Below, piece by piece: positions 25,896 to 40,250 of a DNA stretch of 64,000 nucleotides; position 1 is the first letter of the stretch; each line of letters begins with the position of its first letter. The translations under genes were made by a program, and so were the position numbers. Origin of the DNA: Marchantia polymorpha subsp. ruderalis (Eukaryota; Streptophyta; Marchantiopsida; Marchantiales; Marchantiaceae); NCBI GenBank assembly GCA_037833965.1, contig AP031354.1, positions 474,001 to 538,000 on the forward strand, given 5' to 3'. A model generated the notes under the pieces. The model made no database searches. It had not been told where the DNA came from and was given only the letters and a program-made list of their open reading frames with translations.

Positions 25896-26655
25896 GGTAC
25901 AAACAGAAACAGTAGAGAGGCTCTGCAGCAAGCTCGGATCCTTCTTTACACCATAAATAATTCCACCTTTTGATTCGCCAAAATCATGAGATACACTGAT
26001 CAAGATCCAAGTAGGAACCTTATTCTTGTCAATTAACTGGCCTGATAGCCGGCGCTGCAAGCACAGGTTTCACGTATTCCAGCTGCTGCTTCATTCGAGT
26101 CAATATTGTTCTTAAAGTAATTGAAAAGAATCACCGCAGCTTCGCCGTGGCAATCGTCTAGATAACAAAGAAACGTCTCATGATCCCGTAGACGGACGAA
26201 ATCGCTGTCTTGGCTTTAGACGATCGATGATGGTACCGTAGAGCCTACGATATGCATCCACCACTTAAAGAGGTTCATGTGATTATAAAGGTTAGAGCGA
26301 CTTGTGGCAAATGTTTACTTCTCCACGATGCACGCTGAAAGCATAATCAGGGGAATGAACGTCGAGGTTCTTTCGCGCATTACATCGATCTTTCTATTGC
26401 TGCTTTTCGGCAGTGGGCAGAAACTAACGTTTACGGCAAACTAACACCATATCCAGAAAAATATCCTTCATGTACCGTCACACACTCACGATCTGAAGTG
26501 GCATTCACATAACATCTACAGAGGACACATCGCATCTAGGGTTTGAAAAACCCTAACCGGACCACAGACTGTTACTCCGTGTGAAGAGAGTGCGAGCGAG
26601 TCGGAGGGTTTTGGACTCGGAGGAAGTACACCAGGTGCTCGTGCGAGTAGGGAGG
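25896..26655. promoter_or_regulatory. Divergent promoter region between SWC6 (-) and ArgRS (+)
   Basis: This 760-bp stretch between two start codons must hold both core promoters and both 5' UTRs. No long open frame in it makes sense. A telo-box pair lies about 100-120 bp upstream of the ArgRS start. The arrangement allows shared regulation but does not prove it. Confidence 0.6.
26537..26556. promoter_or_regulatory. Inverted telo-box pair
   Basis: TAGGGTTT at 26537-26544 and AAACCCTA at 26548-26555 are inverted with respect to each other, with 3 bases between. AAACCCTA (telo-box) is a known element near the start of plant genes for ribosomal proteins and other translation factors, which fits an aminoacyl-tRNA synthetase. 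Confidence 0.6.
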
Positions 26656-29600
26656 ATGAGACTGTCTAGTTTTGTAGTGGCATCTGCTCCGACTTCCACA
26701 TTTCGTGCTAGTGCATTCTTTGCTCCAGCAGCAGCTGCCTCTTTCACACCTACTTTCACTTCTTCGCTGGTTTCCACTGTTGTGGTGGGAAGCAATCTCA
26801 ACCCCGTATTAAGAGGCCTTCGTCCCCGATTCGTGCTGCCGAAGCTAAGTAGAGGTGTCTCCTCCTGGACTTCCCCCATGGCCTCCACTACCACGTCCGT
26901 TTCTGAGCCCGTGCCCCCTACTGGTGCTACCGAAAAGGTAATTTGTCAGCTGAGATAAACTGGATGAATCGGCCCGTCTTCCACTGAGGTCGTGATGTTC
27001 GTGCGATTTATAGTCGCTCCGCTGGTCAGGATCCTGTTACTGAGGACCTACAGGTTGTCGGACTGATAATGAGGAAGTCAAGTGGACCTGTTTCAAGGAT
27101 ATTTGCAATATGTCGTGTGGCAATCGAGACAATGTCAGAGAGTGTGTGTGCATCTTCCGGTACGGGATGCATATAATGTACTGTTCGAACGGAAAGCTAC
27201 CGTGCGGATTGTTCAATTGACGATCCTAATTGTCCATTCTGTCCATGGAATTTCAGAATGTGGAAATCCTGGGGAGTGTTCGCCAACAACTCGCCAACCT
27301 CATGAAGGAGTCACTCAGGGCCACTGTCCCCGAGCTGAGTGAAGAGGAACCTGTTGTCAGTGCTTGCAATAATGCAAAGCACGGTGACTACCAGTGGTGA
27401 GCATCCTGTATTCTCACTCGCGAGTATTATTTATCGTACAAAGTTTCGTGCAGCCCTGTTTGCTGTCACTAAATCTTTGATCGCACGTAGACTTTATTTT
27501 TTTTTTAAGACATTTCTTGGACGAATTTGACTTGTCGAATTGTATGGACCTCACTGTTTCGAATTGTTTGTGGTCTTCAGCAACAATGCCATGGGTATCT
27601 TCTCAAAAATCAAAGGGAAGTCCACAACGTACAAGAATCCAAATTCTATTGGGCAGGTACACCTGTGTTTCTTTTTACGTGCCGAGAACGTAGTCTGTTG
27701 TGTGCTGCCATGCTACTTTCGATAGAACCAAATTGATTTTTTAGCTCATGCTCCTGCCTTTTTTATCCCGCAGGCTATAGCTAAGAATATTCCGGAGTCT
27801 ACCTTCGTGGAGAAGACTAGTATCGCTGGGCCTGGATTTGTGAACATCGTTTTGAGGACAGACTGGATTGAAAATGTAAGCATAGCAGTGTTTGTAGTGA
27901 TTCCATCGTAGCTTTTCTCAATTCGAGATTTTTTGAGTTCTAACCAGTATGTTAGGTTCTATAGAAGATTTTCAGTAATATTTCTTATCGCCGTTCGACT
28001 CAATGTTAATAATTTACTTGTTCAGGTGTGTACTTGTGAATAATGTAGCAGCAGGTTGTTGCGGTCCTCGTTCACTTCCATTTGTTCGTATGGTTCTTAT
28101 ATGTACCCAGAACATGCGACTTTCAGTTCAAATTTTTTGCACTTATCGGGAGGACCAAACTCACGGTGAATATATAGCTGGATGCCAGGCAGTGTCAGCT
28201 AATAAATGATACGGGGACTTGTTGCAGAGAATTTATCAAATGCTGGTAAATGGAGTGGGTACCTGGGCTCCAGTTCTACCTGTGACAAAGGCAGTGGTTG
28301 ACTTTTCGTCACCAAACATCGCGAAGGAAATGCATGTCGGTCATTTGAGATCGACTATCATTGGAGACAGTTTAGCGCGAATGCTGGAATTTTGCCATGT
28401 GGATGTGTTACGCCGCAATCACGTGGGAGACTGGGGAACCCAGGTGTTTGTCATCTTCTCTCTATAAGCTTTTGAATTTTTATGAATTCAGTTGTTGGCT
28501 CTACTCGTATTGGCCATCTGTAGTAAAATATAGTCGCTGCATTATCAAGGAAGATAGTCTAGATATTTTTAGGTCTGGTTCAAATCAAGATATTGAAAAT
28601 GTGTTACACGTTAATAACGTTATGTTTTGATACTAAACAAGAGGTGCTGATGTAGTGACAGTTTGGAATGCTGATCGAGTACCTGTTTGAGCAATTTCCC
28701 AATTGGGAGGATATTGGAGATCAAGCAATTGGCGACTTGCAGGTTAGAATCATCAATGATTCAAGTTTTGTCTGTGGGTTAACTTCTGAATGTTCCATGC
28801 TTGCCTGCATGTCTTGATTTCGTCGTTAGATTTTTTGTGTGTTCGCTTTTTTAAAGAAAACTTGGATGTACATGCAACATACTATATCTTACACAGTCAC
28901 AAAAGTATGGAAAGGGGATTTAACGTAAAGAGCTCTGATTTTTTCGACTCATTGTCCGTCGCGGGCAATTTATAAAGCTGCAAAGAATAACATCTTTATC
29001 ATGTGCTTCGCAGGCGTTTTATAAAGCTGCAAAGTTGAAGTTTGATGATGATGCGGACTTTAAGGCCAAAGCCCAGCAAGCTGTTGTTTCTCTTCAGGTA
29101 CTGATAAGCTCGATGCTATAATGCCCCCATTTCCCGATCTTAAATTTCTAACACAACTCACCTGCTTTGTTCTCGCTTTGACGACTTGCCTTTGTGTCTT
29201 GACATAGGGTGGGGACGAACAATATCGAGCAGCCTGGCAAAAAATTTGTGATATCAGTAGACGAGAGTTTGACCAAGTCTACAAACGTCTCCGAGTCACT
29301 CTGGAAGAGAAGGTGCAAGCAAGTCATTATATTTCAGCTTCCAACGTCACTCAGCAGTACTAGCCTCAAGAGAGCATTTCTTTTTCTCTCTCCGGTTGGT
29401 TAAATAGTATTGGAGATCTGAATTGGATATCTGAGTTTGATGAACTCGGATTTGCTTGTCTCCGGTTCCAGGGTGAAAGTTTTTACAACCCGTACATCCC
29501 CGATGTCGTCCAACAACTGAGAGAGAAAAATCTTATCGAGGAAAGTGAAGGAGCACAAGTGATCAAGGTTGATGGCTTCGAGATCCCACTCATTGTAATC

Positions 29601-32600
29601 AAGCGCGACGGGGGCTTCAACTACGCAACCACTGATCTTACTGCTTTCTGGTAATTTACAATTTGGATACTCAATTACACAATGATTTCTAGGATAGATG
29701 AGTGTGTTCTCACGCTCTTTATTGGCCCAAATAATATGCCAATATGGAATTGGAGGAAGTCACCATTTGGTTGTAGGTTGTCAAATGCGAATACTGCAAC
29801 AATTGTTGGGAGGTGTGTTAGATCGCTTGCACCGCATAACAGAAATGCTCAATGTTACTGCGTAAACGCTGGAAGGAAATCACACGCTGGCGTATCTGTA
29901 GGGAGCGGCGATGCATTGAATATCACCATATTACGGTGTATTGTTATTGGAGATTAACGCTTGCCAACAGTCTATACTGCTCGTCCCCTTGTTATTAGAC
30001 TTCTCATGGCTGGAATTTCCTCTGACCTTATCCATCTGAATGCTTGCCATTCATAGGTTGGAAGCTCTCTTGCCTGGGATTCCATCCACCGTTCTGGCCT
30101 ACACTGAATCTCATATTTGCCTTTAGTTCGTGTGTAAGTACATATGCATATACATATTCCTATCACAAGGTCACCGTATATTCTTCACATGTATGAACCT
30201 TGGGCTCTGACACAAAAATAATTTGCTCAACCGATACGGTTGATCATTGCAGTAGGTATCCTTCGTAATTGTTTTGTCTGTCGAATATGGTTCGTTCTCA
30301 AGATTTTTGTCTCATGTGGGAATTCATTGTTGTTTGAAAGTAATTCTGGCATATTATCCTGTGCTCTTCCGTTGCTCAAAGTTTCTGTATTGCATTTGCT
30401 ATCCTTGTGATACTTTATCTCTAGCTTTTCTATCTAACCGTATGATATCTCGGGGTTATTTTTGTACTCTATGGCACTGTAAAGCTTGAGAATGTGTTGG
30501 ATTTTGAATCGGCCCTGTCAATCATACATCACTCGAACACGGCCGCAGGTACAGAAAGAATGTGGAGAAAGCTGAATGGATCATTTATGTAACGGATGTG
30601 GGCCAAGCACAACATTTTGATATGGTTTTCAAGGTAAGGAAATCATATCAGTTTATCATTCTATCGATTTCTAGCTTTTGACACTTAAAATGGACGACAT
30701 ACGTGTCTTTATGTATATCCTCTGTGCTCAGTACAGAATAGAATTAATGTGTAGTGGAAGACGTTGGACAGTTATTTGTGGCACCAGATAATAGGGTAGG
30801 GGAAATATACGATTCCTGGACTCCCGGGTTATGTCTTAAGTTACCGGAATTTTCATTGTCTATCCATCTTCTGGGCCTGCTAAGTAAGCAAGGCAAGGTT
30901 TTCTGCATGAGGATGTAAGTGAAAGTAGATCCTGCTGCACTCGACGTTTCCAGGATGAAACGTTTTATAGTTTTTTTATGAGGGTTTCGAGTTCTCCTGC
31001 ACGGAGTTTGTGCATGAGGGATTTTCACTGAGGCTGTGAGTTCACAAACGCTTAAACTTGAATGAACGGAAGTTCTAGTGACAAGGCCAAAATTTTAAAT
31101 TTGTTCGACTGATTTCGCGCAGGCATTGAAACTTGCAGGGTGGATCCCAGAGGAGGGCCAGCTTCCTAAGGCCAAGCATATTGGATTTGGCCTCGTTCTT
31201 GGTGCGGATGGTAAAAGGTTTCGCACGAGGAGCTCGGAAGTGGTTCGCCTCGTCGACCTTCTAGACGAGGCCAAGAACCGGAGTAAAGACGAACTTGTCA
31301 ACCGAGGTGATATTCTTAGTCTATTAATTGGGGAAGAATTTTTTTATCTTCCTTCTCTTACAAGATTTTTGCAGATCCATGTTGAAGTGGCTTCGTTAGT
31401 TTTGCTGCCTGGATTAATCATCTTTTCTTACTTGTTTGTTTCTTTCAGTGTCTTAATTGTCTAATTTCAAGTTCTATGTTTCTTTCAGGTAAGGATAAAG
31501 AGTGGTCGGCTGAAGAGCTTGAAGCCGCTTCAGAAGCACTCGGTTACGGTGCTGTGAAGTACGTACATCAACACTGTCTCCTCCTAACGAAAATTGTGAA
31601 TATCACTACAACACGTCACTTTACAAGCACTTTTAATCGGGATAGCTACTGCAGTTTAATATATACTTCTTATCTCAGTATAGCTTTGATATATTTAGCT
31701 TTTGTCACCCGATTCCAATTCAATATCTAGAACATTCGCACGATACTAAAACTATCCTTTTTATCGAAGCACATGTTCGTACTGTCGCTGGGCATGCAGT
31801 TTTGCTACTCTTTTTAACTTAAGTTTTGACCAGATTAGGATGGTTACAGAGCTATTGGATGCACTTTTCACTTGAAGACTGATGTAGATTCCATTTGTTA
31901 CAATAATTTGTACTCTGTTAAAGGTACACTTGACGAGGCTTTTTTTGAAATGATGAATGCTTTGTGTCCACAGGTATGCTGACTTGAAAAACAATCGTCT
32001 AACAAACTACACTTTTGACTTCGAACAAATGCTCGATGTCCGGGTAAGGACAAGCTACGTCAGCTACTTTTTTTGGTCCATTATCTAGCAGTTTTGTCTT
32101 CTCTCGTTTACCACGGCAACTACTAACCCGAGAGATTGCTGGACTTCGTGACGCAGGGTAATACTGCTGTCTATCTGTTGTACACACATGCGCGTATTTG
32201 CTCCATTTTACGGAATTCGAAGAAAGATATCGAAGAGTTGAAGAAGGTAAGTTCACCGGGCTTTCACTACAATTTTCTTTATCTGCGGCTACTTGAGTTT
32301 ATGTTGAAGTAGTCAAATCCACGATCGTGGATCAGAACGTGGGGCTTTCCTGGCTCTCGCTATGTTTCCACACGTTGCATGTCTTCATCCTTCACATTTT
32401 TCTTTGTCTGATCGTTGTTTATTGCTGCAGTCGAACTCACTTGCGTTGACCCACCCTAGTGAGCGACAGCTCGGATTACATCTCGTCAGATTTGCTGAGG
32501 TAAGTACAACGCGAAGAGGTTTCCGAAGTGTTTTTCTGTGTTTCATGGGCTTCTTGGATGTGTTTTACTTGTCTCGTCTTCCACTCTACTTACTGCTTTG

Positions 32601-33064
32601 GATGGCGGACTTCGCGCAGGTTGTCGAGGACTCTGTGACCAACTTCCTGCCGAACGCTCTATGCGAGTATCTCTACAGTTTAGCGGGGATGTACACAGAG
32701 TTTTACACCAATTGCAAGGTACACCTCCGTCAATTTTCATCCATGCCTAAACCCTCAGTAGTTAGTACTAATGATTCTCGAAACAAAATATTTCAAACAC
32801 GTTACTTTCTGTTTTTTCGACACCTTTGTAACTGGATGCCCCAGCTAAAATTGAATTCGTGGACCTCAATGTAGACTGTGCACTCTCGGGATGTTTTTTA
32901 TTGGAGACTGAATGTTGTACTCGTTTAACTCATTGTAACTCGCGTGGCTGCAGGTTATAGAGTCCGAGGAGGAAACAAGTCGGTTGCTTCTATGTGAAGC
33001 CACAGTGGTTGTCATGCGAGCATGTTTCAGCCTTCTTGGCATCACTCCTCTGTATAGGCTGTAG
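26656..33064 (+). CDS. ArgRS: Arginyl-tRNA synthetase, probably dual-targeted
   Basis: Seventeen exons join in phase to give 680 residues: 26656-26937, 27257-27396, 27581-27656, 27774-27875, 28228-28443, 28662-28742, 29014-29097, 29208-29312, 29472-29650, 30549-30633, 31123-31306, 31489-31558, 31974-32043, 32157-32246, 32431-32499, 32620-32718, 32954-33064. The enzyme charges tRNA-Arg with arginine. The class I signature is HVGH at residues 236-239, after SSPNIAKEM. The KMSKS-equivalent loop is [10 protein letters not shown] (477-486), the divergent form usual in eukaryotic ArgRS. The DALR anticodon-binding region fills the C-terminal part and ends [11 protein letters not shown]. Residues 1-74 are rich in Ala, Ser, Thr and Arg, like a plastid/mitochondrial presequence. 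A second in-frame Met at residue 75 (26878) could start a cytosolic form. All introns are GT-AG. Confidence 0.95.
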
Positions 33065-36000
33065 GAAAGTTCTTATATATTTTTCCCTGGGTGGTACCGG
33101 CTCAAGGATTCAAAGATTCAAAATATTAAAGACATCAACTCTCTTATTCATCGTCGCTATTCACGGACGATGGATACCATCTATACTGTGGGAAATATCA
33201 CCTTCAAAATTGTAAAATTCAGGGTAGAGATGGGATGTAAGACCTCGTTAGGGCAGTCCTCAACTAAAGAGGTCTTTACATAAAGGTCCATCATTTCAAA
33301 GTCACTTGACGTTTCAACTTTGTTTTGTTACTGGTGGAAAGACGTTCATACTTCATATCTGTATGGTTTTTTACTTTATGTATCTAAGCAACCAAGAATA
33401 TCTAAATTGGAAAAGAGAAGTTGACTTTATTACGTGTATTTCTCGACGAGTCCGTTCCGGAGATTTATCTACACTGGCTTGTCTAATGTGCGCAACGAGG
33501 TGAATTCGAGGACAATTTGGTCTATAAAGTCTTTGACGAAAATACAAAGTTTGGGACCTTCCCGTTTCTCCTTAGATGTGGAGGGTGGGCACTTTCTCTT
33601 GGTTGATACTAGTAAATGTCTATGTGCAAATCGGGGATTGTAGCTCGGAGGAAGTCAATCCCGCAGTACTGTTGCAGGACCTGGCCAGCACCCTCCCCGA
33701 AAGGACGCATGCGTGGTTGGAGGCAGCTTTCTACTTGGCGAGAAACAGGATGACGAGGGTCTGTAATGATGTGGGAGCATACGAGCTGAACATATCTGAC
33801 TTCCGCAGTAAATCGTATGCTACGCACGGAATGATGGGGTGCATGCACAAAGTCCGACATATGTTCTGTGAACTGGGCGCTGCGGGGATTGGCCACGAAG
33901 CAGTATCTGTGGTCTATACTGAAACTGTGCGTACCGTGGGATGTTAAGTTAATGTGTTGACCGTCATCTGGACATTATGTATAGGTGTACGGGATCGTGC
34001 TATGGTCGCATTTATGAAGGGCTCGTTGGAATCGAAACTGCAACCAGATGGAGAGATGTGGGTTTGTACCCACCTTGTACTCGCCTTGTACGGGTGTTGT
34101 CGACGTCGATAGCCAAATTTTACGTTTCGTCGTCATGTTACTGCTTATAAAGGTGAAAGCGAAACTGGATGTCGGAAACATTAAATGAGCTCCAAGTTTT
34201 GAAATCGTCACGAGGGAATATGTTTAATCTCGATGAATGAGGAAGAGTTCATGCATTTTGTCTTTTTCCAAAGTAAATTAGCCCGTTGTTCAGACTTCGA
34301 TGGAAAATCTTAAACTTGGCAGATAGATATGTGTCGAGACTAGATAGTTGCCCAGCCAGGTGGAATAAGATGCAATCTTGCGGAAAAACTGTGAGGCAAC
34401 TCACCGCCTCATATAAGAAACACGAATTGAAATGTAGACAAGTAGGGAAATTTTATGTTATAAAACGATCTAGATTTTGACTCCGTGCTATTTCAACGCA
34501 ATATTTACTCTTAAATAACCGTATTGATTCCTGGGTTGTATACGTCGCCTTTGTTCCTCATGTATTTCAAAACATGAGCAGATGTTCAGGAAGGGTCGTT
34601 TAATAGTGTAAGAGAATGACAACATCCTCGCGCTATAAACTTTGCAATGTCCAAGTGTACCCAACGTTAATCGTCCGTGTATTCTTATGAAATATTCTGT
34701 TATTGATTGCTCGTCGGATCAAACATCGTCGCCCTTCCCTTCGGATTGATCTCCACCCAATGTTCAGTCTTCCAGAGGTCAGGCGCCATGAAGAGTTGGT
34801 TTGTGCTTATTAGTTCGAAGTCCGTCGTCTTCTATACGAGGTTCTCAACAACTTTGGTTTGTAGAGGTCAATGATACTTCCTAGACTTCTCTGGCGTCAT
34901 GCTTCCTTCATATACAAGTTACCATACGATGCTGTAAAAGTAGCAAGACGCGTGACACTCAAACTCCTATACTGGAAGGCGAGGTCTTCACATTGCCTTC
35001 CAATCTGCCGGTGACTGTTCCTCACAAGCCTGGGTGTGCGCCATACCCACTCAGGTCTGGTGAGGTGCATGGAAGATCCAGGCTGACCTTCCAGGCAACA
35101 CACCTGACTAATTGCAGAGCTACCAATTTACCTACCTCCTGCATTTCTTCCTTTACGCCAACGAAGACAGTATTTCCAAAGTCTCGCCGTCTCTTGAAGC
35201 ATGTACCTGAAACTATTAAACGATGAGACCTCCGACACAACACCTTCCGTCCCCATGTGCAATGGACGAAGCTCAATCATGTGTTGCAAGTCACGAGCAC
35301 TCGATAACGGGAGAGACCAAGCGACGCTAGACTGGAGGAACGTCGTCCTCTCGAAGTGCATCCACTTTCGATTTCGAAGATTCAACGTACTTACAGCAAG
35401 CTTTTCCTGACCAGATTACAATCACACTTTCTCTTTCGGAATGTAGATATTTACTCACTCGAAAGCTGCAATCGCTTGTGGATTTCAGTCAGCGAGCTTG
35501 AGCCCACATGTTTTGAAACCTGCGCTTCCGCCTCTCATCTTTCTTAGCCACCGGTCTACCGCGAAAGGGCAACTTTGGACAGACACACATGCTCCCTGCC
35601 ATCCTACGCATAACGTCGTTGTATACATAGGACAAGTCCTGTCTCACACAATTCTCGACAACACCATGTCCATGATGCGTTGCAGCTGCAAGCTGGAAAG
35701 CGACCGGGACTGTTACCGATACTACCGGCACAAGCATGGACCTGGACCAGTTTGTTGACATTCCTTGCACGAAGCAGTGGTCCCCAACATGCGACATTCT
35801 GCGCTTCCTACCTTTCGATAAAACCTTGAATATGCGCAACATCCCAATGGTCTTCTGCTTAGTCAGCAGGGAACTTGCCACGACGGAGCAGGCGTATAAG
35901 AGCCTCAACACCTCCCCTACAGGATGCAAGGGCTGCTCTGCTGAGCGGCGTTTGCAATCCAGCCAGAACTTGCGGTATTTTCTTTTTGAGAGTGTCCATT

Positions 36001-36260
36001 GACCTTAATGATGAAAAGGATGGGGAGACCGCATCAAGTTTCATGTCGATGAAAGTTTAGCATTAGAGTTCCAACCCAATATCACTACTATGTGAAACTT
36101 GCCAAGGTCAACATGAGATATTATATCTACCTATACATAAAGCTTACATCAGAAGTAGCATCACCTACCATGCTTGCACCAGCCAATGTTCCTATTACAG
36201 TAGAGCGATGAATAGGCAGTGCCGCCCAGGTGGGCTACCTCGGTAGATTATGAAGAACGT
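33065..36260. other. Intergenic, no gene recognised
   Basis: It begins with the ArgRS 3' UTR. A 123-codon open frame at 33576-33947 (+) and a 146-codon frame at 35489-35929 (-) have near-normal amino acid composition but no domain I can name. They could be exons of an unmodelled gene or decayed coding DNA. No RNA gene seen. Confidence 0.4.
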
Positions 36261-36440
36261 GATACATGGGTAGGCTATATCTTGAAATGTTTCTGTGAAA
36301 TGGTCAATGTTTGCGTTCATGAGTTTATGACATTCCAATGTTAGAATATGGTACATGGGTAGGCTATGTTATGAAATATTTGTTATAAAATGATCAAATG
36401 TTGAAGTCATAAATTTATGTTATTCCCATGCTAGAATAAC
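36261..36440. repeat. Diverged tandem duplication, about 89-bp unit
   Basis: GATACATGGGTAGGCTAT at 36261 recurs as GGTACATGGGTAGGCTAT at 36350. The following bases match in register (TGAAAT, TTATG, TAGAATA) with many substitutions. Non-coding. Confidence 0.65.
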
Positions 36441-39400
36441 AAAGAGTTGTTTCTATTCCACAGTAAGGTTTTGACTCTCCTCCAAGATTCTTATGGTACA
36501 ATATGATTTTCAAGCAAGTATAGTATTGCATTCTTCTAAGTTGACTACAAGGCATTCAATTTGGAATATGAATATTCCAAGTTATTTGCAAACAACACAT
36601 ATTTGATTTGAATGGACGAAGAATAATATGAAGTAGTTTGTATCCAAGGTAAAATAACATTCACGAAGATGCAAATTGTGAAATCAGGCCGAGAGAGGAG
36701 GTCATGGTGTCAGGTAATCAGTTGATATGAGCAAAAATCTGTTAATATTATTTCTCAATAAATGATTGATTCACAATCCGTTAGCCTTGATTCTTGATGG
36801 ATCAAAAGCATAAAGCAATCTTAGTGTAACAAAAAATGACATATTTTACAACGATTTTATGTAAAAAAATATTTTTTTGTGAGTTTATTTCAATGTCATA
36901 TAGTCATCTAGTCAATCTGCAGTCAATAGACAAGAAACAAAGACAAGAGTTATTTTCTTTGATTTTAATTTTTTTCCCTGAGAAGATTATACAAAAAGAA
37001 AAATTCATTCATTTTCCTTTCACAACCCTTCCATACATATCAATAATGAGTAAATCTTTACTTCTAATTGTGAATATATCCATCCGTGATCAAAAGTAAT
37101 CAAGTTGATCACATTTTTCTTCTTCATTTATCAATAAAAACTATATTCTTCAGAATTTTTTTAAAATAAATTCATTTATGTGTCAAGTTTTCGTTCACAA
37201 CGTACGCTCATGTTACAATGATGTTTTTTATTACAATCATCCTATTTTTCAAAGGTTATATTTAAGTTATGTGAAATAATGTAATCATTAATTAGTTAAT
37301 TTGTCTCATATCATCACATCGTTTTCTTTCAAATTTTTTGATTAGCACATGAAATTTGACAGACTAGCGATGTCATCCCCCTTTCCAAGTATAACTCATT
37401 TTAGAAAGCTTGTTCAGATTTGTTAAGAGAGTGAATACAAATGGATCTTAGAACCTAGTCCTAAAAGGCCTCATGAAATTGCCTGATGGAATGCTAACTA
37501 GTATATTCTTCTAATAATATATCCAAAATAAACAACTGAAGAAATTGACGTATCATTGTGTGGTTCCAAAATGCCATATTTTAACACAATAATGCAATTC
37601 ACATGCTAGTCCCAAAAGATCTAAATAATTTTTTTTGCATATTAAATATTTTTTTTTGCGTAAAGAATCGATGACAAACTTCACATCAGATGTCACATCT
37701 CATATTGGGTGACACCGTAGTAAGATGTAAAACTATAGTTAGAATAATTAAATTTTCGAAGACAGTCATGTATTTAACCTGCATAAGAAACAACAAACCA
37801 TTTACAACCTATTAAACATGAATAAACTCTGACTATCAAACCTCTAAAACGGAAACGCATTCAAAACTTTCTGATTGTGATGTTCATAAATTTCTAACTG
37901 TGCTCTTATATAAAAAGGTAAAAACAGTATAAAAATATTGTCATCCATATGTCAAATTTGAGAAAAGTTAATCTGGACCTTGAGATCAAAAGTTCTACTA
38001 ATACAATGATCTCGAAAAGGACTTTAAATAGTTTAAAATCTGCTGAAAAACTTAAAATTTCTGACAAGTAAAGATGACTATTACTTCTGAACATCAGATA
38101 AACTCACAATCATTGAAGAACTATTTAAGTATTCCAAAGCTCATCTCCACAATCCATCCGATTCCTCCAGAAGCGGATTTGATACGAGGATCTCATCCCA
38201 ATAATAAGATGGACACTCAGATGGCAGAACCTTACGTTGCACCATTCTGTTCTCAGCTAGTTTGCCGATTTGGACCACGTGGTCCTTTACCTTCCACAGC
38301 ACAACCGAGCCCCACTACCAAGCCCCACCTCGTACGTTGCGTGCACCAACATATACCGTAGCTGCAATCTCGACATGCACTACTTCATATTTTTCGGAGT
38401 TCAGCCGGCAAACGAGAAAACCGGCCGCACATGGAATAGGACGAAGTAGTCAACATCACACAAACTCCAAGTAGCGTGGGTAAAGTAGTCATGAACGGGA
38501 GCAGCCCCAAAGAGAAAGGTGCTGGGATACAGCTATCTCCCAAGTTCCACCGGGTCGGAATGTTTCATGAGAACTGGTCACGATGTGTATTCGCAAATTC
38601 GGATCTCCATTCGTAGATTATATTTTTCCCGTTGATAAGGCTAGGAATCTTTCGGCACTATGAACTCCTGTCGCTTAAATATCAATGCGTCAAATAAGGA
38701 CACAATTGATCTTTGTCTCATGTCATGATTGTTACAATATTTAGTGCATTTGCAATCGCCATACAAAAGACAAGTATGAGTGTTGTATTATAGGACCTAT
38801 TTCCTCTTCATATTTATTGTATGTTTCGTCTTTATATTCTTCTCTTTACTCTTGGGGAAAAAGTTCGATTAATCGGTTAGATCGACTCTATAGCAACAAT
38901 CCTAAGGGTTATGTCATTGACCAACGTCTTCGTGACAAAAGCGTGAGACTCTGAAGTCATGTGTACTCATGTCTGTACTGAGACTTATCGAATAACATTA
39001 TGTCATTCTTACTTGGGAAATAAATATACTATACTGCTCACGGTGTCGTGTGTGGTTACTTGTTTTAAAACTACAATATTTCAAAATTATATATGGTGCA
39101 TCTCAATTTTGATCCTACTCATCTGAAATCACTGGAATGCCATATGTAATTCATACACTTAACAAACTGAATACAAAAATTTCCTTTTTTGGTACTGTAA
39201 TTACATAGAGAAATACATATAAAAATATGTTCGGACGTATTTTAGAACAACTTTTTTTCTTTACATTCGATATGTTTATATCATTGATACATTATATAGA
39301 GATTGACAGTAAATGAAGTTCGATTCTTTGTGTTATCTAAAAAAAAATATTATATTTTTATTGATCAGTTTTGTAAACTTTGCGAACTTGTGCATCACCC

Positions 39401-40250
39401 GTTTTAATTTTTTTTGGGTGCACAGATTCGTTGAGGACTGCGTAATCTATGCAGAGGAACTTTTATATTTAACAAGGGAAATATCTATTCATCTTCTGCG
39501 TTGCTGCCGCCAGGCAATAAACGACATACATGTAGATATGTATATGTCTAACGAATCAGTGTTTGATATCTGGAATAGTGATGCATGGCAGCTCTCTATC
39601 AATGGAACGTGCCTTTAAACCTGGATGGCATAAATAAAAAGAGAGGAGGGAATGAACAATTGCATGAATAACGAAGCCTAGATATTGATTCAATTGTCCC
39701 ATTTGGGACTTGAATTTCATGATAACAACCGAAGCTACGTGAAAGTACCTTGTCAATAGATAAATAAATCGATCGCTTTATGATCTTAAACTTGCTGGCA
39801 GATCCAACGATCATCCTGATCTATTTCCAGAATACAAAATGGTAGAATTCTCTGGAGCGGAAGACATCTTCGTGGCTGTACTAAAATGGGGATCAGAATG
39901 GTTGTAGACCTGGAGCGCCTGGAGTGCATGTGAAGCAAGTTCTGAGGACTGACCGGGAACAGTACAAGGAGGGGATCTGAGTTAGGTGCCGGTAAACTTT
40001 CAAAACATCTTACAAAACATTTTACTCAGCGAGGTAAATCGAAAGACGACGGGTGGACGACAGAATTTCACCACAAGAAGCAGAGGAGCCAGCCGGATCC
40101 ATCGTCACGTCCTGCGAGTTACACGTGGCCGGTGGCAATTGCACGTCGGGCGTCTTACCTGGCAACTACGGGTTGTTATGCCCAACGGTTAATCCAGCCG
40201 TCGGAGCGACGACCCCAGTCTACAGCGAGCGAGTCAGGATTAACTTGGAG
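36441..40250. other. AT-rich intergenic, no gene recognised
   Basis: The stretch 36.8-38.1 kb and around 39.0-39.4 kb is AT-rich with homopolymer runs. Short open frames (up to 101 codons at 39313-39618) have no recognisable content. The composition becomes GC-richer after about 39.9 kb, towards the sterol oxidase promoter. Confidence 0.45.

Noticed and set aside
35489..35929. 146-codon minus-strand frame as a gene
   Set aside because: No recognisable domain, no convincing splice partners, and frames on the other strand are equally open; left as undecided intergenic sequence.
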